Below, one piece after another: positions 8,446 through 16,813 of a stretch of DNA of 64,000 bases. Where the stretch lies: assembly GCF_000242895.2 (NCBI RefSeq), contig NC_021171.1, positions 4,002,001 to 4,066,000 of the forward strand. The letters are read 5' to 3'. The position numbers and the translations under genes were made by a program. Position 1 is the stretch's first letter. Each line of letters starts with the position of its first letter. Source of the stretch: Bacillus sp. 1NLA3E (lineage in GTDB: Bacteria > Bacillota > Bacilli > Bacillales > Cytobacillaceae). The notes under the pieces are model-generated. The model ran no database searches. It was not told the DNA's origin and worked only from the letters and a program-made list of their open reading frames with translations.

Positions 8446-8950
8446 CAGGAATTTTACCGCAGGCTATTCTTGCTCCAGAGTCACCTGAAGGCTGGCTCAT
8501 ACCGTCATCTTTTTCCTCATGGATGACAATCGAAGTTCCATTCAAAGTTAATAAAGAATTTTTCCCATCCTTTAAAGTTACTTGGGGAGCCATTAATTCA
8601 GCACTTACTTTTCCTTCATCGTCTACAATTAAGTTGGGCAAATCACCTGCATGTGGTCCTTTCGGATGGAGCAGGCCGTGTTCTTTATTTTCGGGGTTCA
8701 AGTGGTTTCCTGCCGTTTGGAAATCCGGTCCTTTACATTTACCCTTATCATGAATATGAATGGCATGCTCCCCCGGCTGTAATCCCTTTAAGTCAATTGC
8801 CATCTTAACGCCACTTGATTGCTCCTGGAGTTTTATTGTCCCAATTGAATCTCCTACTGAATTAAACATTTCGACATCCAGCTTAGTTGGGTTCTCCTCT
8901 GCACAACCCGTCATTAAAAGAATCGGAAGTAACAATAGTAGCCTTTTCAT
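8438..8950 (-). CDS. sodC: Lipoprotein Cu/Zn superoxide dismutase
   Basis: About 170 residues. The start at 8950 gives a lipoprotein signal, [16 protein letters not shown], with lipobox cysteine 16. In-frame starts at 8962 and 8995 are less fitting. All metal ligands expected of Cu/Zn SOD are visible in order: HIHDKG (two Cu His), GNHLNP (bridging His), [12 protein letters not shown] (Zn His and Asp) and IVIHEEKDD (last Cu His). The disulfide cysteines lie in KGKC and IACG. It should dismute superoxide on the outer face of the membrane. The B. subtilis homologue YojM is reported to lack Cu ligands; this one has the full set. Confidence 0.88.
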   Translation of the reverse strand: MKRLLLLLPILLMTGCAEENPTKLDVEMFNSVGDSIGTIKLQEQSSGVKMAIDLKGLQPGEHAIHIHDKGKCKGPDFQTAGNHLNPENKEHGLLHPKGPHAGDLPNLIVDDEGKVSAELMAPQVTLKDGKNSLLTLNGTSIVIHEEKDDGMSQPSGDSGARIACGKIPEK

Positions 8951-9080
8951 TTCATGCACCATCCCCAAAAAGCAATTTGCGTTTAGTATTGCCATATTTA
9001 GCTGCTACTAATCGATTAAATCACTTCAACAGGTTTTGAAGTCGTAAAGCTAACTCGCTTTTGCCGCGTTCCTGCTCTAA

Positions 9081-9115
9081 AAAAAAGAAGAACAGCCTAT
9101 TTTAGCTGTCCTTCG
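9081..9115 (-). terminator. Terminator for the 9102-9308 gene
   Basis: Arms GAAGGACAGC and GCTGTTCTTC around an 8-base loop, then a run of eight T on the minus strand. It overlaps the stop codon of the gene. Confidence 0.85.
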
Positions 9116-9308
9116 TTATACCTTCTTGTTTTAATTTGTCTTCCAACTCTTTGGCCTTTTTTTCTTCACGTTTGGACACCTTAATAATAAGCTTCATCGT
9201 AAAGACTGCCCCGATAAGAAAAATAATGCAAGTAATAGCAGCAGGAATATATTCTGATTTATCTTCCGGAAAATATAAAAATAGTCCCAACACATACCCT
9301 TTTATCAT
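9102..9308 (-). CDS. Small membrane protein of unknown function
   Basis: A 68-residue protein. It starts MIKGYVLGLFLYF, then has a clear transmembrane helix (AAITCIIFLIGAVFTMKLII, about residues 23-42) and a charged coiled tail (VSKREEKKAKELEDKLKQEG). AAGGGGG lies seven bases before the ATG at 9308, so the longer reading from 9383 is not needed. I do not recognise the family. It resembles many short stand-alone envelope proteins of Bacillaceae. Confidence 0.7.
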   Translation of the reverse strand: MIKGYVLGLFLYFPEDKSEYIPAAITCIIFLIGAVFTMKLIIKVSKREEKKAKELEDKLKQEGITKDS

Positions 9309-9400
9309 GTTTATCCCCCTTCTGCCTATTGGCAGGATCCCCTTGTTTATTATAGCAACAAGTAATCCACTCGGGTCAAACAAAAAGGTTTATCCTAGCC

Positions 9401-10147
9401 TTACTCTTTAATAACAGTAATATTTTTTATAATGACAGCATCTTTCGGCTTGTCATCTGCTCCAGTCTCAACATTAGCAATTTTATCCACTACATCCATA
9501 CCTTCAATGACTTGTCCAAATATCGTATAACTAAAATCAAGAAAACTCGTTCCACCATTTTCATATGCTTTCATTATTTCTTTTGGATATCCATCCTTTT
9601 CCATTTGAGCCTTGGATTGAGCGTCTACCGTTGGATTTTGCACGATAAAAAATTGACTCCCATTCGTATCCGGACCAGAGTTTGCCATTGAAAGGGCACC
9701 TCGAATATGGTAAAGCTTGTCGGTTATTTCATCGTCAAATGTACCGCCATAAATACTTTCTCCTCCTGTACCATTTCCGCGTGGGTCCCCACCTTGAATC
9801 ATAAAATCCTTAATGACACGGTGAAAAGTTAATCCATCGTAGTAGCCCTGTTTACTGTGTGTTACAAAGTTTTCCACTGCTTTTGGAGCATACGCTGGGA
9901 ATAATTTAATTTTTATCACTCCCATTGAGGTATTCATTTCCACCAATTTTTCATTTGCTTGAACTTCGTTCGTTAGCTGAGGATAAACACCCTCAGGTAA
10001 TGCAGGCTGTTCTGCATTCTGTTTTGTTTCTGATTGATTTGATTTAACACTGTCATTTTGCTTTGACTCTTGTTTTTGAGTGCCTGTACCACAAGCTACC
10101 AATAATACCATAACTGTCGACATCACTATAAATAATCTTATTTTCAT
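9401..10147 (-). CDS. Peptidyl-prolyl cis-trans isomerase, lipoprotein cyclophilin
   Basis: A 248-residue protein. The signal and lipobox MKIRLFIVMSTVMVLLVAC (Cys19) are followed by a Gln/Ser/Asn-rich linker and then a cyclophilin domain from about residue 65. Active-site and family motifs are FHRVIKDFMIQGGDPRGNG, GALSMANSGPDTNGSQFFI and FGQVIEGMDVVDKI. It should assist folding of secreted proteins at the membrane surface. Cytoplasmic PpiB lacks the lipoprotein signal, so this is a separate exported paralogue. AAGGAG precedes the ATG. Confidence 0.9.
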   Translation of the reverse strand: MKIRLFIVMSTVMVLLVACGTGTQKQESKQNDSVKSNQSETKQNAEQPALPEGVYPQLTNEVQANEKLVEMNTSMGVIKIKLFPAYAPKAVENFVTHSKQGYYDGLTFHRVIKDFMIQGGDPRGNGTGGESIYGGTFDDEITDKLYHIRGALSMANSGPDTNGSQFFIVQNPTVDAQSKAQMEKDGYPKEIMKAYENGGTSFLDFSYTIFGQVIEGMDVVDKIANVETGADDKPKDAVIIKNITVIKE

Positions 10148-10303
10148 AATCTACTCCTTTGAACTTCTTAGTCTGCCAGTAATATTATACCCACGAACAG
10201 CTATATTTGAATACTAGTTGATACCATATTCTTGACTCGTTTATTTTGAGATCAGCAAAATTATTGGTAGTATTGATGATAATAAATCATAGGGGGAAAT
10301 CAA

Positions 10304-10684
10304 ATGAACGAATTAATCATAGGAGATAAAGTTTCAGCTATTTATAAAACCGGGAAATACCTTGGGGAAATTACTGACATTCGTCCACAGCATTATTTAG
10401 TTCGAGTATTGGCTGTAGCAAAACACCCGATGCAAGGTGACCTACATCATCCAAAGGATGCCAATGTTGATTTTTTCCACCAACGCCGCGCTTTAGCCTT
10501 TAGGGAACAAACAAATGTCCCGAAGCAAATGGTCAAACCATACACAGAAGCTTTACCTGAGTACATCCCATCTTTAAAAGAAGCTGTTGAAAAAATGAAG
10601 CTAGAACTACAAGAGCAGGCAACTCCATGGGCAGACCAAAGTCTACAGTTATTAATTGAATTAGAAAAAGAATATTTTAATTAA
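10304..10684 (+). CDS. kapB: KapB, lipoprotein-like sporulation-phosphorelay accessory protein
   Basis: A 126-residue protein matching KapB: start MNELIIGDKVSAIYKTGKYL, central VLAVAKHPMQGDLHHP, FFHQRRALAFREQ and an acidic C-terminus. In B. subtilis KapB is required for KinB-dependent signalling into the sporulation phosphorelay. No membrane segment is visible here. GGGGGAAATCAA precedes the ATG. It converges with kapD across a shared terminator, the usual kapB/kapD pairing. Confidence 0.88.
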   Translation: MNELIIGDKVSAIYKTGKYLGEITDIRPQHYLVRVLAVAKHPMQGDLHHPKDANVDFFHQRRALAFREQTNVPKQMVKPYTEALPEYIPSLKEAVEKMKLELQEQATPWADQSLQLLIELEKEYFN

Positions 10685-10689
10685 AAATT

Positions 10690-10726
10690 AAAAGCCAAAT
10701 CAATTTATAGGTGATTTGGCTTTTTT
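10690..10726. terminator. Bidirectional terminator between kapB and kapD
   Basis: Arms AAAAGCCAAATCA and TGATTTGGCTTTTTT. The right arm overlaps the kapD stop codon. Confidence 0.85.
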
Positions 10727-11345
10727 ATGCAAATTTATTAAATAGTTTGGAGAAGTCCACTCGATCACCAATAGTTGGTGGTTTCGGTTTTTCTAAATAT
10801 TTTTTATCCTTTTCAACCAATTTGAAAATATTAAACGTCGTCATCGCATCGTCAAGAGCCCTATGGTGTTTACCTGTTCCTTCTTTGCCATACTCTTGGA
10901 CAGCCTTCCATAATCCAGTTTGATTTTGATCACCAAAAAAACGTTTATATTCCATAGAAAGGTCGATTTCTTTCCCGGTAAACGGAAACATTAAATCGGC
11001 ATGATGGCAATTATTTCGAAGTACCCTCATGTCCATATTGCCCCATGTGATAATCGAACTCGGATAACTATTATTTAGTTCGTTCATTTTGCGGATCAAA
11101 TCTTGAAATGGGATTCCTTGTTCCACTTGTCCTTGAGAAATACGTAAGAATGATTTACAACGTTCACTTAAAATAGGAAATCGGATTGGAGTAACGTACG
11201 AAGAAAACTGCTCCTGGACTTTATCATCCACCACAGAAACAATCCCAGCCTCAATGATCTCAGGGTAAAAACCTTTATATCTTTCACTTTTTTCAGGCAT
11301 TGTGAACTCAAAATCAATAAATAAATATTGATGGCTTCCCCTCAT
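10725..11345 (-). CDS. kapD: KapD, DEDDh 3'-5' exonuclease family inhibitor of the KinA pathway
   Basis: A 206-residue protein with the DEDDh exonuclease fold: LFIDFEFT (Asp11/Glu13), a central NMDMRVL aspartate and HHRALDDAMTTFNIF with the catalytic His and last Asp. In B. subtilis KapD inhibits the KinA route to sporulation. The start at 11345 has AGTAGGTG five bases upstream and gives the family length; the frame opens further up at 11396 without support. Confidence 0.87.
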   Translation of the reverse strand: MRGSHQYLFIDFEFTMPEKSERYKGFYPEIIEAGIVSVVDDKVQEQFSSYVTPIRFPILSERCKSFLRISQGQVEQGIPFQDLIRKMNELNNSYPSSIITWGNMDMRVLRNNCHHADLMFPFTGKEIDLSMEYKRFFGDQNQTGLWKAVQEYGKEGTGKHHRALDDAMTTFNIFKLVEKDKKYLEKPKPPTIGDRVDFSKLFNKFA

Positions 11346-11507
11346 CGAATCACCTACTTTCTTTTGTCCAATAAATACGCATAAATATGAGACCAAAAAA
11401 AATTATTAAGATTATTATAACATGAACTAAGATAATTTTTTAAATTTTTCTTTAATATAATGTTTATTGATTAAAACTATTCTAAGAAAAAGAACTTTTT
11501 AATTTTG

Positions 11508-11692
11508 ATAAGAAAGGCGGAAGGCGCCCGCCTATCGGCGTATGGACTGGAGCGCTTTGACTGAGATAAAGGAAACACGAAGAGCGCCAGCGATTCGATG
11601 TTGACTTATCGTAGGGAAAAGAGCGAAGTACACTAGCCGATGGCGCCTTCCGCTAGACATCCATCTAAGTTCAAAACTTTATACTTTATTAT
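11508..11692 (+). repeat. Repeat B copy 2
   Basis: Begins GATAAGAAAGGCGGAAGGCG and ends with GCTAGACATCC and TTTATACTTTATTATC. The interior has GATAAAGGAAACACGAAGAG, CGATGTTGACTTATCGTAGG and GAAGTACACTAG. It fills most of the kapD-yuxO gap; the rest of 11346-11741 is AT-rich promoter space for kapD plus the yuxO terminator. Confidence 0.75.
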
Positions 11693-11703
11693 CCTATAAA
11701 AAT

Positions 11704-11740
11704 AAAAATGCCACCTTAACAATTAGCTGGTGGCATTTTC
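11704..11740 (-). terminator. Terminator downstream of yuxO
   Basis: Arms AAAATGCCACC and GGTGGCATTTT around a 13-base loop, directly after the yuxO stop. Confidence 0.8.
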
Positions 11741-11741
11741 A

Positions 11742-12137
11742 CTATTTTTTTAACTTAACAATCGCAATTGTACAACGGGATGTACAAATAAGTTGATCGG
11801 ATTCATCAACAATTTTGATATTCCAAACCATAGTGGTCCTGCCCTGATGTAAAACATTCCCCACGGCAGTTACGACTCCATCTCTTTTCCCCTTAATATG
11901 GTTAGCGTTTATTTCCAGGCCAACTACTGCCTCAGTTTCTTTGTCCACCAATTCATAAGCACCCACACTCGCAACCGTTTCTGCCAATGCCACTGATGCT
12001 CCCCCATGCAAGAAACCCATCGGTTGTCTTGTTCGTTCATCCACTGGCATGGTGGCTATTATTGTTCCTTTTCCAATTTCAGTGATCTCAATTCCGAGTG
12101 CACCAATTAAAGTTTTGCTTAAATCCAATCTCTTCAC
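11742..12137 (-). CDS. yuxO: Hotdog-fold acyl-CoA thioesterase YuxO
   Basis: A 131-residue PaaI/EntH-type hotdog protein with the family segment PMGFLHGGASVALAETVAS and the beta strand VVGLEINANHIKGKRDG. Relatives hydrolyse aromatic or acyl-CoA thioesters; some act on DHNA-CoA in menaquinone synthesis, but the substrate cannot be fixed here. AAGGGGTG precedes the ATG. It follows the DedA gene by about 26 bases and is probably cotranscribed with it. Confidence 0.85.
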   Translation of the reverse strand: MKRLDLSKTLIGALGIEITEIGKGTIIATMPVDERTRQPMGFLHGGASVALAETVASVGAYELVDKETEAVVGLEINANHIKGKRDGVVTAVGNVLHQGRTTMVWNIKIVDESDQLICTSRCTIAIVKLKK

Positions 12138-12163
12138 CCCTTATCTATTAGTTTTGAAATGAT

Positions 12164-12787
12164 CTATACATGTGGACCATGTCCTCTAACCCTATTCATG
12201 TGCTTAGTTCTTCTTTTATGAACCATTTTAAAAATAACGAACAAAAGGACCATCACACCAGCTCCAATTAGTAACTCTTTACCAAACTGGAGGAATGTAT
12301 CAATTCGGTCATTAAACCAATAACCCGCAAAAAAAACAAGTATTAACCAAACAAGCGCGCCAGAATATGAAAAAAGCACGAAAGACTTAAATGAGAATTT
12401 ACTGAATCCATACAAAAAGGGAACTAAATTTCTGACCCCGGGGAGGAAATAACTTAACGAAAGGGAAAAAGCATGGTAATGCTCAATCATCCTTAAAGAT
12501 GAATCTATTTTTTTTGATAACCTTTTTCTTTTCTCGAAAAACTGTATCAGCGGGCGACCTACGTATCTTCCAATGATATAGCATGTTGTTAATGCCGCAA
12601 CCATTCCACCATAGGCGACCAAAAAGGTGACTACTGGATTCAAAAAATTTTCTGAGGAAGCAAAACCTATTGTCATAATGGTGACTTCGTTCGGAACAGG
12701 GATACCAAAAATACCAAGCCACAACATTAAAAACAAACCTAAATAGCCATAATTTTCGAGTACCCTCAAAATTAATTCCATATCCAT
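12164..12787 (-). CDS. DedA-family membrane protein
   Basis: A SNARE-associated/VTT-domain (DedA) protein of about 207 residues. It has LGIFGIPVPNEVTIMTIGF, a re-entrant loop segment, SYFLPGVRNLVPFLYGFSKF and four to five hydrophobic segments. The DedA family takes part in lipid scrambling and membrane homeostasis. AAGGAGG is seven bases before the ATG at 12787; the TTG at 12793 is too close to it. The tail is basic (KMVHKRRTKHMNR). Confidence 0.85.
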   Translation of the reverse strand: MDMELILRVLENYGYLGLFLMLWLGIFGIPVPNEVTIMTIGFASSENFLNPVVTFLVAYGGMVAALTTCYIIGRYVGRPLIQFFEKRKRLSKKIDSSLRMIEHYHAFSLSLSYFLPGVRNLVPFLYGFSKFSFKSFVLFSYSGALVWLILVFFAGYWFNDRIDTFLQFGKELLIGAGVMVLLFVIFKMVHKRRTKHMNRVRGHGPHV

Positions 12788-12905
12788 GGGCAATCCTCCT
12801 TATTTTACTAGAAGAGCGGAGGTAGTCATTGAAGAACCAAGCTGAAAATCTAATTGCTTATACTTCTATTTTCGATTATGTAACTCTAAAAAACAAGAAA
12901 GAAAG

Positions 12906-12942
12906 AAAAAGGGAGCTGAACTTTTTTAATTCAACTCCCTCA
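12906..12942 (-). terminator. Terminator downstream of pepA
   Basis: Arms AGGGAGTTGAA and TTCAGCTCCCT on the minus strand followed by TTTTTC. Confidence 0.85.
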
Positions 12943-12945
12943 AGT

Positions 12946-14451
12946 TTAATCAATTGGTTCAAACCGCTCCACTAATAATGCAAGGGTCCGGGTCATCACC
13001 CCTGTAGCACCTGCAGGGCCTAAATCATGCCCATTTTTTGATGTTGCGGTTCCGGCAATATCAAGATGCACCCATGGCGTTCCTTCAGCAAACTCACCAA
13101 TAAACGCACCAGCCATAATGGCATGACCTTCTCGTCCTGGCGAATTATTTAAATCAGCGATTTGACTATTGTGTATTCTCTCAATATCCTTTGGAAAAAT
13201 CGGCAAACGCCATATTGGTTCAACTGCCTCAACTGACGCCTCAAGTACCTGCTCAAATAAGATCTCGTGGTTGGTTAGTGCACCAGATGTATTTGTTCCA
13301 AGCGCAACAATTACACCACCAGTTAAGGTAGCAACGTCAACGAGGTAGCTTGCACCATGATATTTTGCATAGGTAATGGCGTCTGCTAATACTAGTCTTC
13401 CTTCTGCATCTGTATTTAAAACTTCAATTGTTTTTCCACTCATAGATGTAATGACATCATCAGGCTTAAAAGCGGACCCACTTATCATATTGTCCGTAGC
13501 AGGAATCACCGCTACAACATTTTGTTCTGGTTTTAATTCGCCGATGATTTCCATCGCACCTAACACTGCTGCTGCTCCACCCATATCAGTTTTCATTCCG
13601 ACGATGCCGTCTTTTGTTTTAAGCGAATAACCACCTGTATCAAAGGTAATACCCTTTCCTACAAGCCCAATGACATCTTCCCATACTTCTTTACCTTGAT
13701 ATTTTAATACAATCATTTTTGGAGGCTCTGCTGATCCTTGATTTACTGCTAGGAATGCGCCCATTCCCATTTTTTCAATTTCTTCTTTTTCTAGAATCTC
13801 TACGTCAAAATTATATTTCCATGCCAGATCTGTTGCATAATCCGCCATGTCTGTTGCTGTCAACATATTTCCAGGCATATTGACAAGTGTACGAGCAGAA
13901 TTAGTCCCCTCTCCGTAAACATAGCCGACCGTTATTGCCGCCTGTATTTCCTCAATATCTTCTATTTGAGAATACACAGTTATACTGTCAATTCTCTTAT
14001 CAGATTGATTCGATTCTTGTTTGTATCCTTCAAATTTATAGGTTGATAGTACAAAAGCTTCACTGAGCGCATGAGCAGCGTCAAGTACATCAACTTGACT
14101 ATTAACAAATGTGTCAAGGGCAACCCCAATCTCCGTGTATTTCAACTTTTGGACTTCTTTAAATGCGTTTCCGATAATTTCTAGGAACACTTCATATGTA
14201 TAATCTTTTTCATTACCCAATCCAACAAAAATCAATCTTTTTGTGTTAATTCTCCCTAAGGTATGGATGAGTTTCACTGATTTCTTTTTCCCAGAGATGT
14301 CGTTGTTCTTTAAGAGTTCTGTTATTTGGCCACCGAGAGCATGATTGACTTCCGCCATGACCCCATCTAGCTTTGTATTGCGATCAAACACACCAATGAT
14401 AATACCTTCATGATCCTTTAAAAGATCCACTTTTGTTTTAACTTCAAACAT
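12946..14451 (-). CDS. pepA: Leucyl aminopeptidase (M17)
   Basis: A 501-residue M17 cytosol aminopeptidase. The metal site shows as [14 protein letters not shown] and the [14 protein letters not shown] signature, with [16 protein letters not shown] between. It removes N-terminal residues from peptides in the cytoplasm using two metal ions. The N-terminal half is the variable M17 domain. AGGTGATTCAAC precedes the ATG. Synteny matches yuiE of B. subtilis. Confidence 0.93.
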   Translation of the reverse strand: MFEVKTKVDLLKDHEGIIIGVFDRNTKLDGVMAEVNHALGGQITELLKNNDISGKKKSVKLIHTLGRINTKRLIFVGLGNEKDYTYEVFLEIIGNAFKEVQKLKYTEIGVALDTFVNSQVDVLDAAHALSEAFVLSTYKFEGYKQESNQSDKRIDSITVYSQIEDIEEIQAAITVGYVYGEGTNSARTLVNMPGNMLTATDMADYATDLAWKYNFDVEILEKEEIEKMGMGAFLAVNQGSAEPPKMIVLKYQGKEVWEDVIGLVGKGITFDTGGYSLKTKDGIVGMKTDMGGAAAVLGAMEIIGELKPEQNVVAVIPATDNMISGSAFKPDDVITSMSGKTIEVLNTDAEGRLVLADAITYAKYHGASYLVDVATLTGGVIVALGTNTSGALTNHEILFEQVLEASVEAVEPIWRLPIFPKDIERIHNSQIADLNNSPGREGHAIMAGAFIGEFAEGTPWVHLDIAGTATSKNGHDLGPAGATGVMTRTLALLVERFEPID

Positions 14452-14897
14452 GTTGAATCACCTCCGAATATAAACCTATTATAACGAATTCTCAGGCTTG
14501 TATCTGAAAATAACTACATTATGCTGATTATTTTAGGCTGTTTTTGTAAACTTTGTTGCTAGTTACTTATTTGAGGAGGGGCTGATTTCCGCTCCAGGTG
14601 CTCGCTTTCCGCGGGGCGGGCGGCGAGCCTCCTCGGCGTTACGCCTGCGGGGTCTCACCTGTCCCGCTGCTCCCGCAGGAGTCGAGCACCTTCCGCTCCA
14701 ATCAGTTTCATTTTCAACGGTATGCATTCAAAACTTATTCAAAAACAACAATCTTTTAGAAAACAGCCTTATTTTAAAATGTAAATTTTCTCCGTAATTA
14801 TATATGGTATTATCTTCAAGTTTGCAGGATAATTAATATAAAGATTGGTGGATAGCATAGGTAATATAAAGGTTAAATCAAAAAGGTGGTCTTTTTA
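14452..14897. other. Intergenic region with a long repeat A subfamily copy
   Basis: Divergent gap between pepA and yuiD. It holds promoter space on both sides and repeat A subfamily 2 at 14536-14768. The ribosome binding site of yuiD (AAAGGTGG) is at its right end. Nothing else was recognised. Confidence 0.6.
14528..14776 (-). repeat. Repeat A subfamily 2 copy with perfect 8-bp target duplication
   Basis: The element at 14536-14768 (233 bp) starts GGCTGTTTTTGTAAAC and ends AAAACAGCC. It is flanked by identical TTATTTTA octamers at 14528-14535 and 14769-14776. It shares the GC-rich core of repeat A but has longer arms (GTATGCATTCAAAACTTATT) found again at 51475-51704. Confidence 0.9.
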
Positions 14898-15374
14898 ATG
14901 GAATTATTTACTAACTTCCCATTGTGGTCTGCGTTAGCCGCCATTTTCTTTGCCCAATTTGTAAAAGTCCCAATTCAATACTTAGCCACTAGAAGGCTAA
15001 ATTGGTCCCTGCTAACGAGTACAGGTGGCATGCCAAGCTCCCATTCTGCTGCGGTAACAGCGTTAACGACAGGAATCGCGTTAGAAGAAGGGTTGAATTC
15101 TGCTGTATTTGCCGTCTCAGCAATGTTTGCCATCATCACAATGTTTGATGCCACAGGAGTACGTAGGCAGGCAGGCGAGCAGGCTATTGTTTTGAACCAA
15201 CTTGTAGCTGATTTCAATAAAATCATTGCCGATGCCAAAAATTGGCCTAAAAAACCTGAACAGGAAAAAAGAAAAGAATTGAAAGAACTACTTGGTCATA
15301 AACCCATTGAAGTATTTTTTGGCGGTTTAACTGGTATAGCTCTGACTTTAATATTGTTCTTCTTATTGCAATAG
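14898..15374 (+). CDS. yuiD: YuiD, divergent PAP2 family (DUF212) membrane protein
   Basis: A 158-residue protein with the DUF212 motif TGGMPSSHSAAVTALTTGI, a second segment TMFDATGVRRQAGEQA and hydrophobic helices at both ends. The family is related to acid phosphatase/vanadium haloperoxidase proteins; its substrate is unknown. AAAGGTGG lies eight bases before the ATG at 14898; the GTG at 14886 overlaps that site. It is followed by a terminator shared with yuiC. Confidence 0.87.
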   Translation: MELFTNFPLWSALAAIFFAQFVKVPIQYLATRRLNWSLLTSTGGMPSSHSAAVTALTTGIALEEGLNSAVFAVSAMFAIITMFDATGVRRQAGEQAIVLNQLVADFNKIIADAKNWPKKPEQEKRKELKELLGHKPIEVFFGGLTGIALTLILFFLLQ

Positions 15375-15383
15375 ATTAATAAA

Positions 15384-15430
15384 AAAAGGCGGATCCCATG
15401 CCCTGAACACATGGGTCCGTCTAATTTTTA
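15384..15430. terminator. Bidirectional terminator between yuiD and yuiC
   Basis: Arms AGGCGGATCCCATG and CATGGGTCCGTCT (one mismatch pair) with T-rich flanks between convergent genes. Confidence 0.8.
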
Positions 15431-16141
15431 ATCTTGCTCGGTTCGATTATATTGTTGCCTAAACACTTGCATTGATTCATTCTCATTAAGAGAGTTCAAT
15501 TTATTCTCAGTTAATTCCCCTTTTCCCATTTCAACGATGTACACCTCTAACGTCCGTTTTCCCCATTCATTGTATACTTCATCAACAGTGTCATAGTATA
15601 AATCAACCTTATCCCCTTTAATGGCACTACCCGTATCAGCTACTACGCCGTATCCGTAGTTAGGAATAAACAGAATTGTCCCAATCGGAAATACATTGAT
15701 GTCTGCAGCAACAGTCGAAAATAAATCACGTTTTACTTTCACACCAGAATAAGTAATCCCAAATTGAGGGTTACCAGGGTTCTTCCCAGTTGATTCATAT
15801 CCTGCAGTATAGCCAGTCGCTACCACCGTCTTTTTTGGATACTTCGACCAATCAAAAGAATCTTCCAAAGATGGAATCGTGCCCGAAACTTCTTCAGCCG
15901 CTGAAATTTGCGTTGGTGGCTGTGTTATTCGTTTCATAATTTTTAAAGCAAGTTCCAGTGGTCTTATTTTATGACTTGAGTTAGAACTTTCCACTTTTTC
16001 ATGGTGATGAGATGGATATACTATAGAAGCAAGCGTTTTTGCTTCTACACCTGAAATTGACTGATATGTCATTAATAATGCTACCAAAAATAAACAAGAC
16101 ATAATCGAACGCCTCGTCCATTTTTTTAATTTATTAACCAT
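15428..16141 (-). CDS. yuiC: YuiC, 3D-domain cell-wall protein (predicted murein hydrolase)
   Basis: About 237 residues. The N-terminal transmembrane or signal anchor is [14 protein letters not shown]. The C-terminal 3D domain begins at about [17 protein letters not shown] and carries the aspartate triad in [19 protein letters not shown]. Such domains occur in lytic transglycosylase-like proteins (the stationary-phase Sps group), acting on peptidoglycan outside the membrane. The start is uncertain: the ATG at 16141 gives the best signal anchor, with GGGAGG 13 bases upstream. Confidence 0.83.
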   Translation of the reverse strand: MVNKLKKWTRRSIMSCLFLVALLMTYQSISGVEAKTLASIVYPSHHHEKVESSNSSHKIRPLELALKIMKRITQPPTQISAAEEVSGTIPSLEDSFDWSKYPKKTVVATGYTAGYESTGKNPGNPQFGITYSGVKVKRDLFSTVAADINVFPIGTILFIPNYGYGVVADTGSAIKGDKVDLYYDTVDEVYNEWGKRTLEVYIVEMGKGELTENKLNSLNENESMQVFRQQYNRTEQD

Positions 16142-16242
16142 ATTATTTTTCAATCCTCCCAAATTTATTCATTTCCTAACTTTCAAGAAATATTCATTTG
16201 GAGGTGAAAAAGAATTTTTAACAAACAAACCTATTTTTAGGC

Positions 16243-16272
16243 AAAAAAAAAACCACAGTAATTTACTGTGGG
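16243..16272 (-). terminator. Terminator downstream of yuiB
   Basis: Arms CCACAGTAA and TTACTGTGG followed by ten T on the minus strand. Confidence 0.88.
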
Positions 16273-16285
16273 GAAATTATCACTC

Positions 16286-16609
16286 TTAAAACATACCATA
16301 TCCCTTTTTTCGCAATAGCTTAACAGTTATTCCTGCAACTATAGCTCCAACCAACCCGCTACTCAAAATTAATATATCGGCAGGGGCCAAATTACTTAAG
16401 TGCTTACCTAACTCTGTAAACGACTGTTTACTATTTTGAAAGTATTCAATAAACCTTACTTTATCAACGATAAAAATAGCTATTATTGGGTAAATAATCG
16501 CCATAATCCATGTCATTTTTAGTAGCATATTTAACAAAAAGCCAATTCCAAAAAATAACACGAAAAATAATAGCATTGAAATAACAAGCGTGACAACGGT
16601 CAGTTCCAT
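16286..16609 (-). CDS. yuiB: YuiB, small membrane protein
   Basis: A 107-residue protein with three strongly hydrophobic stretches: VVTLVISMLLFFVLFFGIG, WIMAIIYPIIAIFIV and the C-terminal ILILSSGLVGAIVAGITVKL. GGGGGAGG precedes the ATG at 16609; the frame opens further up without a site. The length agrees with B. subtilis YuiB (about 105). The function is unknown. The small cysteine-rich yuiA that often lies beside it was not found in the 16610-16813 gap. Confidence 0.8.
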   Translation of the reverse strand: MELTVVTLVISMLLFFVLFFGIGFLLNMLLKMTWIMAIIYPIIAIFIVDKVRFIEYFQNSKQSFTELGKHLSNLAPADILILSSGLVGAIVAGITVKLLRKKGYGMF

Positions 16610-16747
16610 CAGCTTTCCTCCCCCTAACACATCAACATAAAGTTTACTGAAAGGATTAGGTGTAGTCAACGCAAATGACTTTTTTTAACCTGTTTTTTTG
16701 ATTATTCCCACTTTTACCTTGATTACATTCCGATTCCTCAATAAAAG

Positions 16748-16795
16748 AAAAAGACAACCTCAAAAACTTTTTTACAAGAGTTTTAAGGTTGTCTA
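16748..16795 (-). terminator. Terminator downstream of yumB
   Basis: Arms AGACAACCTCAAAAAC and GAGTTTTAAGGTTGTCT on the plus strand, imperfect, ending in a T/A-rich tail. Confidence 0.75.
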
Positions 16796-16813
16796 TTAAA
16801 TATAATAATAATA

